Assembly: GCF_003046295.1 (NCBI RefSeq)
Contig: NZ_PZZN01000003.1
Coordinates: forward strand, 682,001-746,000
Source of the DNA: Sphingomonas aerolata
Lineage (GTDB): Bacteria; Pseudomonadota; Alphaproteobacteria; Sphingomonadales; Sphingomonadaceae
Direction of reading: 5' to 3'
DNA: 64,000 nucleotides
This document shows, piece after piece, positions 43,369 through 52,768 of the stretch. Each line of letters opens with the position of its first letter. Position 1 is the first letter of the stretch. The notes beneath the pieces are model-generated. The model saw only the letters and a program-made list of their open reading frames with translations. It had not been told where the DNA came from and searched no databases. A program made the position numbers and the translations under genes.

Positions 43369-45552
43369 ATGGCCATGATCCTTCGACACGCCCGCACGCC
43401 GGTGATCCTGTTGGCGATGCTGACGACGGCGCCCAGTGCCCCACCGACCGAGCGGGCACGGTGGGCGGCGCAGGCGGCACGCGTGACGATCACCCGCGAC
43501 GATTGGGGGATCCCGCATGTCCGCGGCCGGTCCGACGCGGATGCGGTGTTCGGGCTGATCTACGCACAGGCCGAGGACGACTTCGCGCGGATCGAGGCGA
43601 ATTACCTGACCGCGCTCGGCCGCAGTGCGGAGGCTGACGGCGAGGACGCGGTCTGGGCCGATTTGCGGCAGCGGCTGTTCGTCGATCCGGCCGAACTCCA
43701 GCGCGACTATGCGGCAAGCCCCGGCTGGCTGCGGACGCTGATGCAGGCCTGGGCCGACGGGCTGAACTATTATCTGGCGACCCATCCGCAGCGGAAGCCA
43801 CGGGTCCTCACCCGGTTCGAGCCGTGGATGGCGCTGAGCTTTACCGAAGGCAGCATCGGCGGCGATATCGAGCGGATATCGCTGAGTGACCTCAAGACCT
43901 TCTACGGCACGCCGACGCCGCCCAGCCCTGAAGAGCTGGGCATGGTGCCGCGCGAACCGTCGGGGTCGAACGGCATCGCGATCGCGCCGCGCCTGACCGC
44001 GAACGGTCATGCGCTGCTGCTGATTAACCCGCACACCAGCTTCTATTTCCGCTCCGAGGCGCAGATGACGAGCGACCAGGGGCTCAACGCTTACGGCGCA
44101 AGCACCTGGGGCCAGTTCTTCATCTATCAGGGTTTCAACCCGTCTGCGGGCTGGATGCACACCTCGTCGACGGTCGACAATGTCGATGACTTTGCTGAAC
44201 GGGTCGTCCGCGGCGACACGGGCTACCGCTATCGCTACGGCAAGGCGCTGTGGAAGGTCACCACGAGGGTCGTCACTTTACGCGTCCGCAACGCCGACGG
44301 CACCTCGGGCACGCGCCGCTTCACGACCTATCGCACGCATCACGGCCCGATCGTCGCGAGCAAGGCGGGACGCTGGATCGCGACCGCGCTGATGTGGAAG
44401 CCCGTGCCTGCGCTCGAGCAAAGCTATCTGCGGACCAAGGCGACCGATCTGGCGGGCTATATGGCGGTCGCGCAGCGCAAGGCGAATTCGTCAAACGACA
44501 CGCTGTTCGCAGACACCAAGGGCGAGATCGCGTTCCTGATGCCGCAGTTCATGCCGGTCAGGAGCGACCGGTTCGACTATACCCGGCCCGTCGACGGCAG
44601 CGACCCGGCGACCGACTGGCGCGGCCTGCACGGGCTCGCCACGCTGCCGAGCGTCGCGAACCCGCGCACCGGCTGGGTGCACAACACCAATGACTGGCCC
44701 TGGAGCGCGGCCGGACCTGATAGTCCGCGGGCGGCGGACTATCCCCGCTACATGGATCAGGTCGGCGGCAATGCGCGCGGCGTCCATGCGGATCTGCTGC
44801 TGACCGGGAAACGCGGCTGGACCGCGGAGACGCTGCATGCCGCCGCCTATGATTCCTACCTTCCCGCCTTTGCGCGGCTTCTCCCCGGCCTGGTCGCCTC
44901 CTGGCGGGCGCTGCCGGCCAGCGATCCACGCCGGGCGAAACTCGCCGCGCCGATCGCGCTGCTCGATCGCTGGGATCACCGCTGGGGCTATGGCTCGGTG
45001 GCTACCAGCCTTGCGGTGTTCTGGGGCGACCAGCTGTGGCGCGAGGTCGGCGGGTTCGCACAATCCGAGCGGATGAACGTACCCGATTACATCGCGACGC
45101 GCGTCACGCCGGAAGCGAAGCTGGCCGCGCTGTCGGTTGCGGTCGATCAGCTGGCCCGTGACTTTGGCGACTGGCGGACGCCGTGGCAGGCGATCAACCG
45201 CTTCCAGCGGCTCGACGACGCGATCCAGCCGCATTTCGACGACGCGCGAGCATCGACACCGATCCCCTTCACCTCCGCGCAATGGGGCAGCCTCGCATCG
45301 TTCGGCGCCAAGCGCTGGCCGGGGACGAAGCGCTATTACGGGACCAGCGGCAACAGCTTCGTCGCGGTCGTCGAATTCGGACCGCGGGTGAAGGCGACGG
45401 CGGTGATGGTCGGCGGCCAGAGCGGCGATCCCGCGTCCCCGCACTTCGCCGACCAGGCCGCGCGCTACGCCGGCGGCACGCTGCGCCCGGTCTATTTCCA
45501 TCCCGACGAGCTCAAGGGGCATGTCGCCCGGGAATACCGCCCCGGCGCCTAG
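43369..45552 (+). CDS. penicillin-amidase family acylase (Ntn hydrolase)
   Basis: A 727-aa exported proenzyme. A signal peptide of about 25 residues is followed by the alpha chain ([33 protein letters not shown]). The processing site and beta-chain nucleophile is Ser200 in [11 protein letters not shown]. The beta chain has the conserved [23 protein letters not shown] and, late, [14 protein letters not shown]. This is the acyl-homoserine-lactone/aculeacin acylase-like branch; the substrate may be N-acyl homoserine lactones or other amides and cannot be told from sequence. Its TAG stop shares bases with the stop of the convergent M1 gene (CTAG at 45549-45552). Confidence 0.88.
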   Translation: MAMILRHARTPVILLAMLTTAPSAPPTERARWAAQAARVTITRDDWGIPHVRGRSDADAVFGLIYAQAEDDFARIEANYLTALGRSAEADGEDAVWADLRQRLFVDPAELQRDYAASPGWLRTLMQAWADGLNYYLATHPQRKPRVLTRFEPWMALSFTEGSIGGDIERISLSDLKTFYGTPTPPSPEELGMVPREPSGSNGIAIAPRLTANGHALLLINPHTSFYFRSEAQMTSDQGLNAYGASTWGQFFIYQGFNPSAGWMHTSSTVDNVDDFAERVVRGDTGYRYRYGKALWKVTTRVVTLRVRNADGTSGTRRFTTYRTHHGPIVASKAGRWIATALMWKPVPALEQSYLRTKATDLAGYMAVAQRKANSSNDTLFADTKGEIAFLMPQFMPVRSDRFDYTRPVDGSDPATDWRGLHGLATLPSVANPRTGWVHNTNDWPWSAAGPDSPRAADYPRYMDQVGGNARGVHADLLLTGKRGWTAETLHAAAYDSYLPAFARLLPGLVASWRALPASDPRRAKLAAPIALLDRWDHRWGYGSVATSLAVFWGDQLWREVGGFAQSERMNVPDYIATRVTPEAKLAALSVAVDQLARDFGDWRTPWQAINRFQRLDDAIQPHFDDARASTPIPFTSAQWGSLASFGAKRWPGTKRYYGTSGNSFVAVVEFGPRVKATAVMVGGQSGDPASPHFADQAARYAGGTLRPVYFHPDELKGHVAREYRPGA

Positions 45553-48191
45553 GTCTTTCGAATGGCGACGGTGCGCGCCAGTTCGTCGCGCGCCAGCAGG
45601 ATCTTGCGGCGCACGTCGATCGGCAACGACCGCTGCTCGCCAAGAAAATCGTCGACGATCCGCAGCGCGTCCGGGCTCACCTGCCCGCCGATGAACGCGT
45701 CGATCCAGGCGGGCAGGAAGAAGATGCGGCGATTCTGCCGGATCCACAGCAGGCGATCGAGCGCGGGTCGCAGGAACCCGATCGTCAGCGCCGCCTGCCC
45801 GTCCGCATTGAACGCGCCGAGGCTTTCGCTCGCCCATGCCTCGTTGAGCGTGGCATCGTTGAAATAGCGCTTGAAATAGGCGGTCTTCACCGCGGCCCGC
45901 GGGGATGCAGCCTCGGCGACGAAGGCATCCTTGGCGGCCTCGGTCGAGGTATCGCGCGCGCGCTCGGCGGTGAAGCGCGTGCCCGCGTCGGGCGCACCGA
46001 TCGTGATCAGCCGCCGGACGATCGCCCAGCGCGTCGGCTGGCGGATCGGCTCGCCGGCCAGTCGCGCGCTGCCGTCGAGCAGGGCGCGGAGGCGGTCGAG
46101 CGCGAGCGGCGTCCGTGCGGTCGCGATCAGACGGTCGAGCGCGTCCTTGCGCAGTCCATAGCCGATCGCCGCATCGTCGATCCGCGCGAGCAGCGCGGTC
46201 TCCCAGCCCGCCCGGAGCCCCGCGCCGCGTGCCTCGGTGAGATAGACGTCGAGCGCCGCTGCCCCGCGCGACAGGATCGCGCGCGATATCTGTTCGTCGC
46301 GCTCGGCGGGAAGCGCGCGCAACAGCACCGCAAGATAGCGTTCGGGCGGCAGCCGGCGGTCGCGGACGACGTCCCAGAGCGCGCTCCACAGCATCGCGCG
46401 CAACAGGCTGTCCGTCACGCTGCCGACCCGCGCCGCGATCCACGCGACGGTCCGGTCGTCGGGCATGAACAGGCCGTAACCCTGGTCGTCGTCATTCGCC
46501 CAGACATAGTCGGGCGCGGGCAGTCCGGCGGCCTTGTCGACGGTCGCGACCGCCCCCTCGAAGCGTGCGTCGAGCACGATGTCCTCGCGGTCGTGGTAGC
46601 CGAGGCGGACGCGCACCTTCATCGGCCAGGCGCCACCCGGATCACCCGGCAGCCTGCTCTCCGGTCGCTGCTTCAAAACGAGCGCGTCGATACGCCCCTG
46701 CGCGAGCGTCAGCGCGGTCTCGATCCGCGGCAGCCCTGCGCGCAGGACATAGTTGCGACCGAACGCAGCCAGATCGATGCCCGACGCCTCACCCACCGCG
46801 CCGAGCAGATCCTGCCAGGTCGCATTGGCATAGCCATGCCGGGTGAGGAACAGGTGCAGGCCGCGCCGGAACCCGTCCTCGCCGACGAAGAACGCCAGCT
46901 GCTTGATGACCGCCGGCGCCTTGTTGTAGACGATCGGTCCGTAATTGCTCTTGGCGGCGTCGAGATTGTCGAGCGATTGCCAGAGCGGTGCCGTGCCGCT
47001 GGTCGCGTCGGCGCGATAGGCCGGCGTCTTGATCGACAGAAGGAACGTCGTCCAGGCGTTGCTGTCCGGCTGCAGGTCCGCCTGGATCCGCGCGGCCATG
47101 AAGGTCGAGAACCCCTCCTTCAGCCACAGATCGTCGAACCAGCGCATCGTGACGAGGTCACCGAACCACTGGTGGCTGATCTCGTGATAGATGGTCTGGT
47201 CGCGCGCCAGCCGTTGCGGCAATGTCGGCGGTTCGCGGAAGACGAAGCGGTCCTCATTGTAGAAGACCGCGCCCACATGCTCCATGCCGCCGAAGGGAAA
47301 GGCCGGCGCGAGCACGAGGTCGAGCTTGGCGAAGGGAAAGGCGATGCCGAACCAGTCCGCAAGCCAGCGCACCGCTGCGCGATTGGTCGCAAGCTGTGTC
47401 TCGGCATCGACCTCGGCGGCGCGCGAATGGCGGGCGTAGAGCGTGATCGGCTGCTCCCCGGCGGGGGCCGAAGTCGTACCGACCCAGGGTCCGGCGGCAA
47501 AGGCGGCGAGATAGGTGGAGATCGGCACGGTCTCCGCGAACCGCCAGCGGGTCGCGGCGCCTGTCGGAGTCTTCGCGGCGACCGGTCCGTTGGCGATCAC
47601 CGTCCAGCCCTCGGGCGCGACGACGTCCCAGCGGATGCGGGCCTTGAGGTCGGGCTGATCGAAGCAGGGAAACAGCAGATTGGCGTCCGACGGGACCAGC
47701 AATGTGTAGAGATAGGTCCGCCCGTCGGCCGGGTCCTTGAAACGGATGATCGCGGCGCCTGCGCTCGCGATCGGGGTCTCGAAGCGCGCCGACACGCTGT
47801 TGGCTCCGGTCTTCAGCACGCGCGCTGGCAGCACGAGATGACCATCGCGTCGCGCAGTGGCCGGGACCGCCACGCCGTTCGCCTCCAGCCCGGTCAGCAT
47901 CGTCCCGCGGAAATCGAGGACGAGGTCGCCGCTGTCCCTGACCCGGTCGAACCGGATCACGACCGACCCGACCGCGCGGTCGGCGGCGGTGACGTCGAGC
48001 GAGATGGCGTAGCGCACCCGCGCGATCTGTGCCGCCCGCCGCTGCGCCAAGGCGAGCGATACGCCCGGCCCGGTCAGCGGATCGGCGGCGACGGCCGCCT
48101 GCGCCATTCCCGGCCAGCCGATCGCCGGGAGTGCGAGCGCGCCCTTCAACAGGGCGCGGCGGTCCGCTTCGCGCGGCATGTCCGGATGCAT
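45549..48191 (-). CDS. M1-family aminopeptidase with Tat-like signal
   Basis: An 880-aa zinc metallopeptidase, started at ATG 48191. The N-terminus EADRRALLKGALALPAIG looks like a twin-arginine signal, so export in folded form to the periplasm is likely. The zinc site is HEISH followed 18 residues later by the Glu in LWLKEGF. The substrate-anchoring GxMEN motif appears as GGMEH, with His in place of Asn, known in some M1 enzymes. The C-terminal 350 residues are the helical ERAP1-like domain. Exopeptidases of this type trim peptides in the envelope. The next upstream gene in the same direction is another peptidase, 11 bases away. Confidence 0.9.
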   Translation of the reverse strand: MHPDMPREADRRALLKGALALPAIGWPGMAQAAVAADPLTGPGVSLALAQRRAAQIARVRYAISLDVTAADRAVGSVVIRFDRVRDSGDLVLDFRGTMLTGLEANGVAVPATARRDGHLVLPARVLKTGANSVSARFETPIASAGAAIIRFKDPADGRTYLYTLLVPSDANLLFPCFDQPDLKARIRWDVVAPEGWTVIANGPVAAKTPTGAATRWRFAETVPISTYLAAFAAGPWVGTTSAPAGEQPITLYARHSRAAEVDAETQLATNRAAVRWLADWFGIAFPFAKLDLVLAPAFPFGGMEHVGAVFYNEDRFVFREPPTLPQRLARDQTIYHEISHQWFGDLVTMRWFDDLWLKEGFSTFMAARIQADLQPDSNAWTTFLLSIKTPAYRADATSGTAPLWQSLDNLDAAKSNYGPIVYNKAPAVIKQLAFFVGEDGFRRGLHLFLTRHGYANATWQDLLGAVGEASGIDLAAFGRNYVLRAGLPRIETALTLAQGRIDALVLKQRPESRLPGDPGGAWPMKVRVRLGYHDREDIVLDARFEGAVATVDKAAGLPAPDYVWANDDDQGYGLFMPDDRTVAWIAARVGSVTDSLLRAMLWSALWDVVRDRRLPPERYLAVLLRALPAERDEQISRAILSRGAAALDVYLTEARGAGLRAGWETALLARIDDAAIGYGLRKDALDRLIATARTPLALDRLRALLDGSARLAGEPIRQPTRWAIVRRLITIGAPDAGTRFTAERARDTSTEAAKDAFVAEAASPRAAVKTAYFKRYFNDATLNEAWASESLGAFNADGQAALTIGFLRPALDRLLWIRQNRRIFFLPAWIDAFIGGQVSPDALRIVDDFLGEQRSLPIDVRRKILLARDELARTVAIRKT

Positions 48192-48202
48192 CGTCGCACC
48201 CC

Positions 48203-50014
48203 TTATTGCCGGTGTGCGGCGATGTAGCGACCGACCTGCTCGTCGAGCACGTCCAGCGGCAGCGCCCCCTGGTCCAGCACGGCCTCGTGGAAATCGCGAA
48301 TGTCGAACCGCGACCCCAGTTCGCGTTCGGCGCGCGCGCGCAGTTCGGCGATCTTGAGCTGGCCGACCATGTAGCTGGTCGCCTGCCCCGGCCAGTTGAA
48401 ATACCGGTCCACTTCGCGCGCGATATCCTTGTCGGACACCGAGCTGTTCGCCTTGAAATAGGCGATCGCCTGGTCGCGGTTCCAGCGCTTTGCATGGATG
48501 CCCGTGTCGAGCACCAGCCGGATCGCGCGCCATACCTGGAGCGACAGCATGCCGAACCGCGCATAGGGATCCTTATAGACCCCCATCTCGTTCGCCAGCC
48601 GTTCCGAATACAGCCCCCATCCCTCGATATAGGCGCCATAGCCGCCGAACTTGCGGAATTTGGGGATGCCGGTCAGTTCCTGCTGGCGCGCGATCTGGAA
48701 ATGATGCCCCGGCGCGCCCTCATGCGCGGCGATGCCGGCGACCTGAACCTTCTGCGTCTGGTTCATGTCGACCAGGTTGACGTAATAGATTCCGGGCCGC
48801 GATCCGTCCGCCGACGGTGGGTTGTAAAAGGCGGTGGACGCGGTGCCCTCCCGCCATTTCTCGACCGCGCGCACCTCGAGCGGCGCCTTGGGCAGGGTCC
48901 GGAAATAGCGGGGGGCGGCCGCCATCACCGACGCGATCACGCCGCGCGCGTCGCCGAGATACTGTTCGCGCCCCGCACTGGTGTTGGGATATTTGAACTG
49001 GGGATCGGTGCGGATCTTGTCGAAGAACTGTTCGAGCGTGCCGGTGAAGCCGACCTCGCGCTTGATCGCCTCCATCTCCTGCCGGATCGCGGCGACCTGT
49101 TTCAGGCCCAGATCGTGGATCTGGTCGGCGGTCAGCGCGGTCGTGGTGGAGGTCTTCAGCCGGTCGGCATAATAGGCCGCGCCATCGGGCAGATTCCAGG
49201 CCCCGAAATTGCCCTTCGATTGCGGCTCGATCGCATCGAGCGTCGCGAACAGCCGGTCATAGCCGGCACGGAACGGCCCTGTCAGCGCCGCGCGCGCCTC
49301 CTCCAGCAACGCCGCCTTGGTCGCCGCGGGCACTGCCAACGCGGTCACCTTCTTGCGGAAATCGGCCATGACCGTCGAATCCGCGCCCGCGTCGAACGGG
49401 GCACCGACCAGCACGGCGCGTGCATCGGCGCGGGCGGGTGCGAAGTTGACTTTGTTGGGGATGATTCCCGCCGCCGCCTGCTCGCGCATCGTCGTGCTGA
49501 CCTCGCGCATGACGCGCTCGGTATCGCGCAGCCGTGCGATATAGGCCTGCGCGTCGGCGAGCGTATCGACCTTGTGGTTGTTGATCAGCAACACGGGGAT
49601 GTCGCCCGCGGGGCTGCCGTTGGTCGTGACGGGGAAGCGCAGCTTGCGGAAGCGCAGCGATTGCCGCCCGCGGTCGACCTCATATTCGAACAGCCGGTAA
49701 CTGACCCGCGCACTCTCGCCCAGATCGTCGGGACGGAACCGCGATCGCATGGCCTTCAGCTGCCGCTCCGACAGGGCCTGCGCGCGAACCGCGGCGTCGT
49801 CTGTATAATCGTCGAGCCGATCATAATGCGTCTTCAGGCCGAGCTGGGTCAGCGATTCCGGGCTGAGATCAAGCTGTTCGTCATAGGCCTTGTCAAGGAA
49901 TGCGAGCAGTGCCACATCCTGCGCCGCGACGCGCTGGGTCTCCACCGGCACCGGGGCGGCGGCGAGGACGATCGGCACGGTGGGCAGCAGCAATAGGGCA
50001 AAGGCAAGACGCAT
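48203..50014 (-). CDS. DUF885-family metallopeptidase-like protein
   Basis: A 603-aa exported protein. ATG 50014 with AGGAGA upstream starts a signal peptide (LAFALLLLPTVPIVLAAA). DUF885 landmarks are LGLKTHYDRLDDYTDDA, RKLRFPVTTNGSPAGD, the metal-site motif AAHEGAPGHHFQIARQQEL and YIEGWGLYSERLANEMG. HEGxxGHH matches a zinc-peptidase-like HExxH variant. Members act as carboxypeptidase- or dipeptidase-like enzymes in some bacteria; the exact reaction is not settled. It is probably cotranscribed with the M1 aminopeptidase. Confidence 0.9.
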   Translation of the reverse strand: MRLAFALLLLPTVPIVLAAAPVPVETQRVAAQDVALLAFLDKAYDEQLDLSPESLTQLGLKTHYDRLDDYTDDAAVRAQALSERQLKAMRSRFRPDDLGESARVSYRLFEYEVDRGRQSLRFRKLRFPVTTNGSPAGDIPVLLINNHKVDTLADAQAYIARLRDTERVMREVSTTMREQAAAGIIPNKVNFAPARADARAVLVGAPFDAGADSTVMADFRKKVTALAVPAATKAALLEEARAALTGPFRAGYDRLFATLDAIEPQSKGNFGAWNLPDGAAYYADRLKTSTTTALTADQIHDLGLKQVAAIRQEMEAIKREVGFTGTLEQFFDKIRTDPQFKYPNTSAGREQYLGDARGVIASVMAAAPRYFRTLPKAPLEVRAVEKWREGTASTAFYNPPSADGSRPGIYYVNLVDMNQTQKVQVAGIAAHEGAPGHHFQIARQQELTGIPKFRKFGGYGAYIEGWGLYSERLANEMGVYKDPYARFGMLSLQVWRAIRLVLDTGIHAKRWNRDQAIAYFKANSSVSDKDIAREVDRYFNWPGQATSYMVGQLKIAELRARAERELGSRFDIRDFHEAVLDQGALPLDVLDEQVGRYIAAHRQ

Positions 50015-50133
50015 TACATTCTCCTGTCGAATGCGTGCTTGTCGCGCGCGGATCCCGTCAGCGCAATCACGGACCGCCAATTGCATGGCCGCTCCAGCGT
50101 CAGGTGCGAAATTGGCGATCGCGCGTTCATGCC

Positions 50134-51006
50134 ATGATGAAAGACCTTCCTACTCTGCTGCGCGAGCGGGCCAGCTCCGGCGCCAAGGCCCGGATCGTCG
50201 GGCAGGTGCGTGCGCTGTTCAACGACCAGGCGCGCGGCGAGGCGCCGGTCGAGCGCAGCGCTGCGGCGATGTTCGCGCCCGATGCGGTGATCGGCACAGT
50301 GCATGGCGACGTGGTCAGCATGATGGTCGGCGGCGTCGCGGCACTACTGCTGCAGATGCTGCACCCGGCAGTTCTGGCGGGCGTCTGGGATCATTCGAAC
50401 TTCCGCACAGACATGCTCGGCAGGCTCCGGCGCACCGCGCGGTTCATCGCGGTCACGACCTATGGCGAGCGCACCGATGCGGAGGCGGTGATCGCGCGTG
50501 TCCGCGCGGTGCACGCGCACATCGCCGGTACGCTCCCTAACGGCACGCCCTACCGAGCGGACGATCCCGCGCTGCTCGCCTGGGTCCATGTCTCGGAGGC
50601 CTGGTGCTTTCTCGCCGCGTGGCAGCGTTTCGGCGACCACCGGCTCGGCATGGCCGAGCAGGACGCCTATTATGCAGCGTTCGCCGAGGTCGGCGAACTG
50701 CTTGGCGCCGCATCGCTGCCGCGGGATCGGGCGGGAACGGACCGTTATCTGCAGACCATGCGCCCGCAGCTCGTCGCGGATGCCCGGACGCGCGAGGTTG
50801 CCCGGTTCGTGCTGGAGCAGACGCCCGCGAACCCGCTCGCCCTGCCCGTCCAGCGTATCGTGATGCAGGCCGCGGTCGATCTGCTGCCCGAATGGGCGCG
50901 GCGGATGCATGGGCTGGCGGGGTCGCCGGCGTTGATGCGGCCCGTCGTCACGTCGGGCACACGCAATCTGGCGAGAACATTGCGCTGGGCGTTTGTCGAC
51001 CAATAG
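50134..51006 (+). CDS. MpaB-type oxygenase (DUF2236)
   Basis: A 290-aa cytoplasmic, alpha-helical protein of the DUF2236/MpaB family. Conserved stretches are VGGVAALLLQMLHPAVLAGV, WDHSNFRTDMLGRLRRTARF and TTYGERTDAEAVIARVRAVH (histidines in LHPAV, WDHS and VHAH as probable haem or metal ligands), LLAWVHVSEAWCFLAAWQRF, and late LPEWARRMHGL. Related proteins such as latex-clearing protein bind b-type haem and use O2. The substrate here is unknown. ATG 50134 and 50137 are both possible starts. The two upstream bases of the gene are shared with no other gene; it is divergent from DUF885. Confidence 0.85.
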   Translation: MMKDLPTLLRERASSGAKARIVGQVRALFNDQARGEAPVERSAAAMFAPDAVIGTVHGDVVSMMVGGVAALLLQMLHPAVLAGVWDHSNFRTDMLGRLRRTARFIAVTTYGERTDAEAVIARVRAVHAHIAGTLPNGTPYRADDPALLAWVHVSEAWCFLAAWQRFGDHRLGMAEQDAYYAAFAEVGELLGAASLPRDRAGTDRYLQTMRPQLVADARTREVARFVLEQTPANPLALPVQRIVMQAAVDLLPEWARRMHGLAGSPALMRPVVTSGTRNLARTLRWAFVDQ

Positions 51007-51032
51007 CCGATCCCCGGCCGTCGCGATTAAAC

Positions 51033-51093
51033 TACCAGACGGTATGTTAATCTGGTTGACAGGTTTCCGCGGCGCTTTATATACCAGCCGGTA
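51033..51093 (+). promoter_or_regulatory. efflux operon promoter with two operator-like repeats
   Basis: TTGACA at 51056-51061 and TATATA at 51078-51083 with a 16-base spacer form a near-consensus sigma-70 promoter. TACCAGACGGTA at 51033-51044 and TACCAGCCGGTA at 51082-51093 are near-identical TACC...GGTA palindromes, one upstream of the -35 and one overlapping the -10. The layout suggests repression by a TetR-type regulator, whose gene is not in the window. The first gene starts 295 bases downstream. Confidence 0.7.
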
Positions 51094-51377
51094 GACAAAC
51101 AGTCCCGGCCGATGGTCGGTCAAATTGTCGTCCGTCAATCGTCTTCCGGCCAGCGAAGTTGCCGACACTGTCCTAGTCGAACGCCAAGAGTTCCGCAGTT
51201 TTCAGACCGGTTACGGCGTAATGCCGGCGACCGGATATCGTCCACGCTTGTCATCTGGACTGTCGATGCCGCGCGCACCGACGATCGGTGACGCATGTCC
51301 ATTACAACGGGGGGCAATCCCATGGCATATCCCAGATTCACGTGCACGTCAGCCGATCGATCACGGAGCGATGCGGC

Positions 51378-52646
51378 ATGACCGTGTTCACCCCGATCAA
51401 GACGGCCGACGCCACGCCGGTGGCGGCCCCTGCCCCCCGACGCAGACCCGTGTGGCAGCGCGGCGCGATGCTGCTCGTGCCCGTCGCGCTGGTTGGCGCG
51501 ATCGGCGTCCGCCTGCTCGATCAGCCCGATGCGGCGATGGCAGCGCCCCCGCCCGCCTCGGTGACGGTGGCGTCCCCGTTGGTGCGGCAGGTGAGCGAAT
51601 GGGACGATTATGTCGGCCGGTTCGCGCCAAGCCGCAGTGTCGAGATCCGGCCGCGCGTGGCGGGCGAAGTCACCGGCGTCCACTTCCATGACGGCGATAT
51701 CGTCCGCAAGGGACAACTGCTCTTCACGATCGACACGCGTCCGTTCGCCGCCGCGCTGGCCGAAGCACACGCCAACGTCGCAAGCGCCAGGAGCGCATTG
51801 TCACTCGCGCGGACCGACCTCGGCCGTGCGCAGCGGCTGGTCGCGGACGAAGCCGTCTCGGCGGGTGAGGTCGACGCGCTGCGTGGCAAGCTCGAAGCCG
51901 CCAGCGCCGCACTCGCCGCCGCGCAGGCGCGCGAACGTGCCCGCGCACTCGACGTCGGCTTCACGCAGGTTCGCGCGCCGATCGGCGGGCGCATTTCCGA
52001 TCGCCGCGTCGATGCCGGCAACCAGGTCGCGGGCGGCGAAGGCACCGGCGGCACCGTGCTGACGACGATCAACGCGCTCGACCCGATCTACTTCAATTTC
52101 GACGGGTCGGAGGCGCTCTACCTCAAGACGCAGCGCGCGCGGCAGCCCGGTGCGGTGCCAGCGGCGGTCGAGATCCAGCTGCAGGACGAGACCGAGCATC
52201 GCTGGAAGGGCAAGCTCGACTTCACCGACAACGGGCTCGACCAGCGATCGGGCACGATCCGCGGCCGCGCGGTAATCGCCAACCCCGGCTATTTCCTGAC
52301 GCCGGGGATGTTCGGCAACATGCGCCTCGCCAGTGCGGGGACGCGTCAGGCGTTGCTGGTGCCCGACGATGCGGTGCAGACCGATCAGGCGCGCAAGGTG
52401 CTGCTGACGATCGATGCGAAGAACGTCGTGAGCCAGAAACCGGTCGAACTCGGGCCAGTGATCGATGGCCTGCGGATCGTCCGCTCGGGGATCGGGCCGA
52501 ACGACCGGGTCATCATCCAGGGGACGCAGATGGCCATGCCTGGCGCGACGGTTGCGCCGAAGGCGGGCCGGATCGCGGTCGCGACGGGGGCCGCAGCGCC
52601 GGCTTCGGTCCAGCCCATCTCGGGTGAGGCCACGCTCTCCCAATAA
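51378..52646 (+). CDS. RND efflux periplasmic adaptor
   Basis: A 422-aa membrane fusion protein (AcrA/MexE type). ATG 51378 follows GGAG; an in-frame ATG at 51288 would add 30 residues with no signal character. After a cytoplasmic Pro-rich start comes one span (MLLVPVALVGAIGVRLL). Then VEIRPRVAGEVTGVHFHDGD and VRKGQLLFTIDTRPF form the lipoyl half, an alpha-hairpin of about 80 residues follows, then FTQVRAPIGGRISDRRVDAG and the beta-barrel with GQRSGTIRGRA-like DQRSGTIRGRAVIANPG. First gene of the tripartite pump operon. Confidence 0.92.
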   Translation: MTVFTPIKTADATPVAAPAPRRRPVWQRGAMLLVPVALVGAIGVRLLDQPDAAMAAPPPASVTVASPLVRQVSEWDDYVGRFAPSRSVEIRPRVAGEVTGVHFHDGDIVRKGQLLFTIDTRPFAAALAEAHANVASARSALSLARTDLGRAQRLVADEAVSAGEVDALRGKLEAASAALAAAQARERARALDVGFTQVRAPIGGRISDRRVDAGNQVAGGEGTGGTVLTTINALDPIYFNFDGSEALYLKTQRARQPGAVPAAVEIQLQDETEHRWKGKLDFTDNGLDQRSGTIRGRAVIANPGYFLTPGMFGNMRLASAGTRQALLVPDDAVQTDQARKVLLTIDAKNVVSQKPVELGPVIDGLRIVRSGIGPNDRVIIQGTQMAMPGATVAPKAGRIAVATGAAAPASVQPISGEATLSQ

Positions 52647-52649
52647 AGT

Positions 52650-52732
52650 CCGTCATCCTGACGAAAGTCAGGATCCAGAGTTCGAAACGTCACGCTGTTG
52701 GCTCTGGATCCTGATTGTCATCAGGATGACGG
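52650..52732. repeat. extragenic inverted-repeat element, copy 2
   Basis: The left arm at 52650-52680 and right arm at 52702-52732 are inverted copies (28 of 31 bases). They match the element at 33,766 closely. It begins four bases after the adaptor stop and sits within the efflux operon, 36 bases before the RND pump start, so it will be transcribed and can fold into a long hairpin. Confidence 0.85.
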
Positions 52733-52768
52733 AGCGATCGAGCGCGCCCCTCTACCGAGGAAATCCCC

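Noticed and set aside
41896..44160. A 754-codon minus-strand frame opposite the helicase and acylase
   Set aside because: Crosses two genuine plus-strand genes and has the usual antisense composition.
45183..48227. A 1,014-codon open frame on the plus strand opposite the M1 peptidase
   Set aside because: It is the antisense of a clear metallopeptidase, rich in Arg/Asp/Gly, without a ribosome-binding site or family motifs; long antisense frames are common at this GC content.
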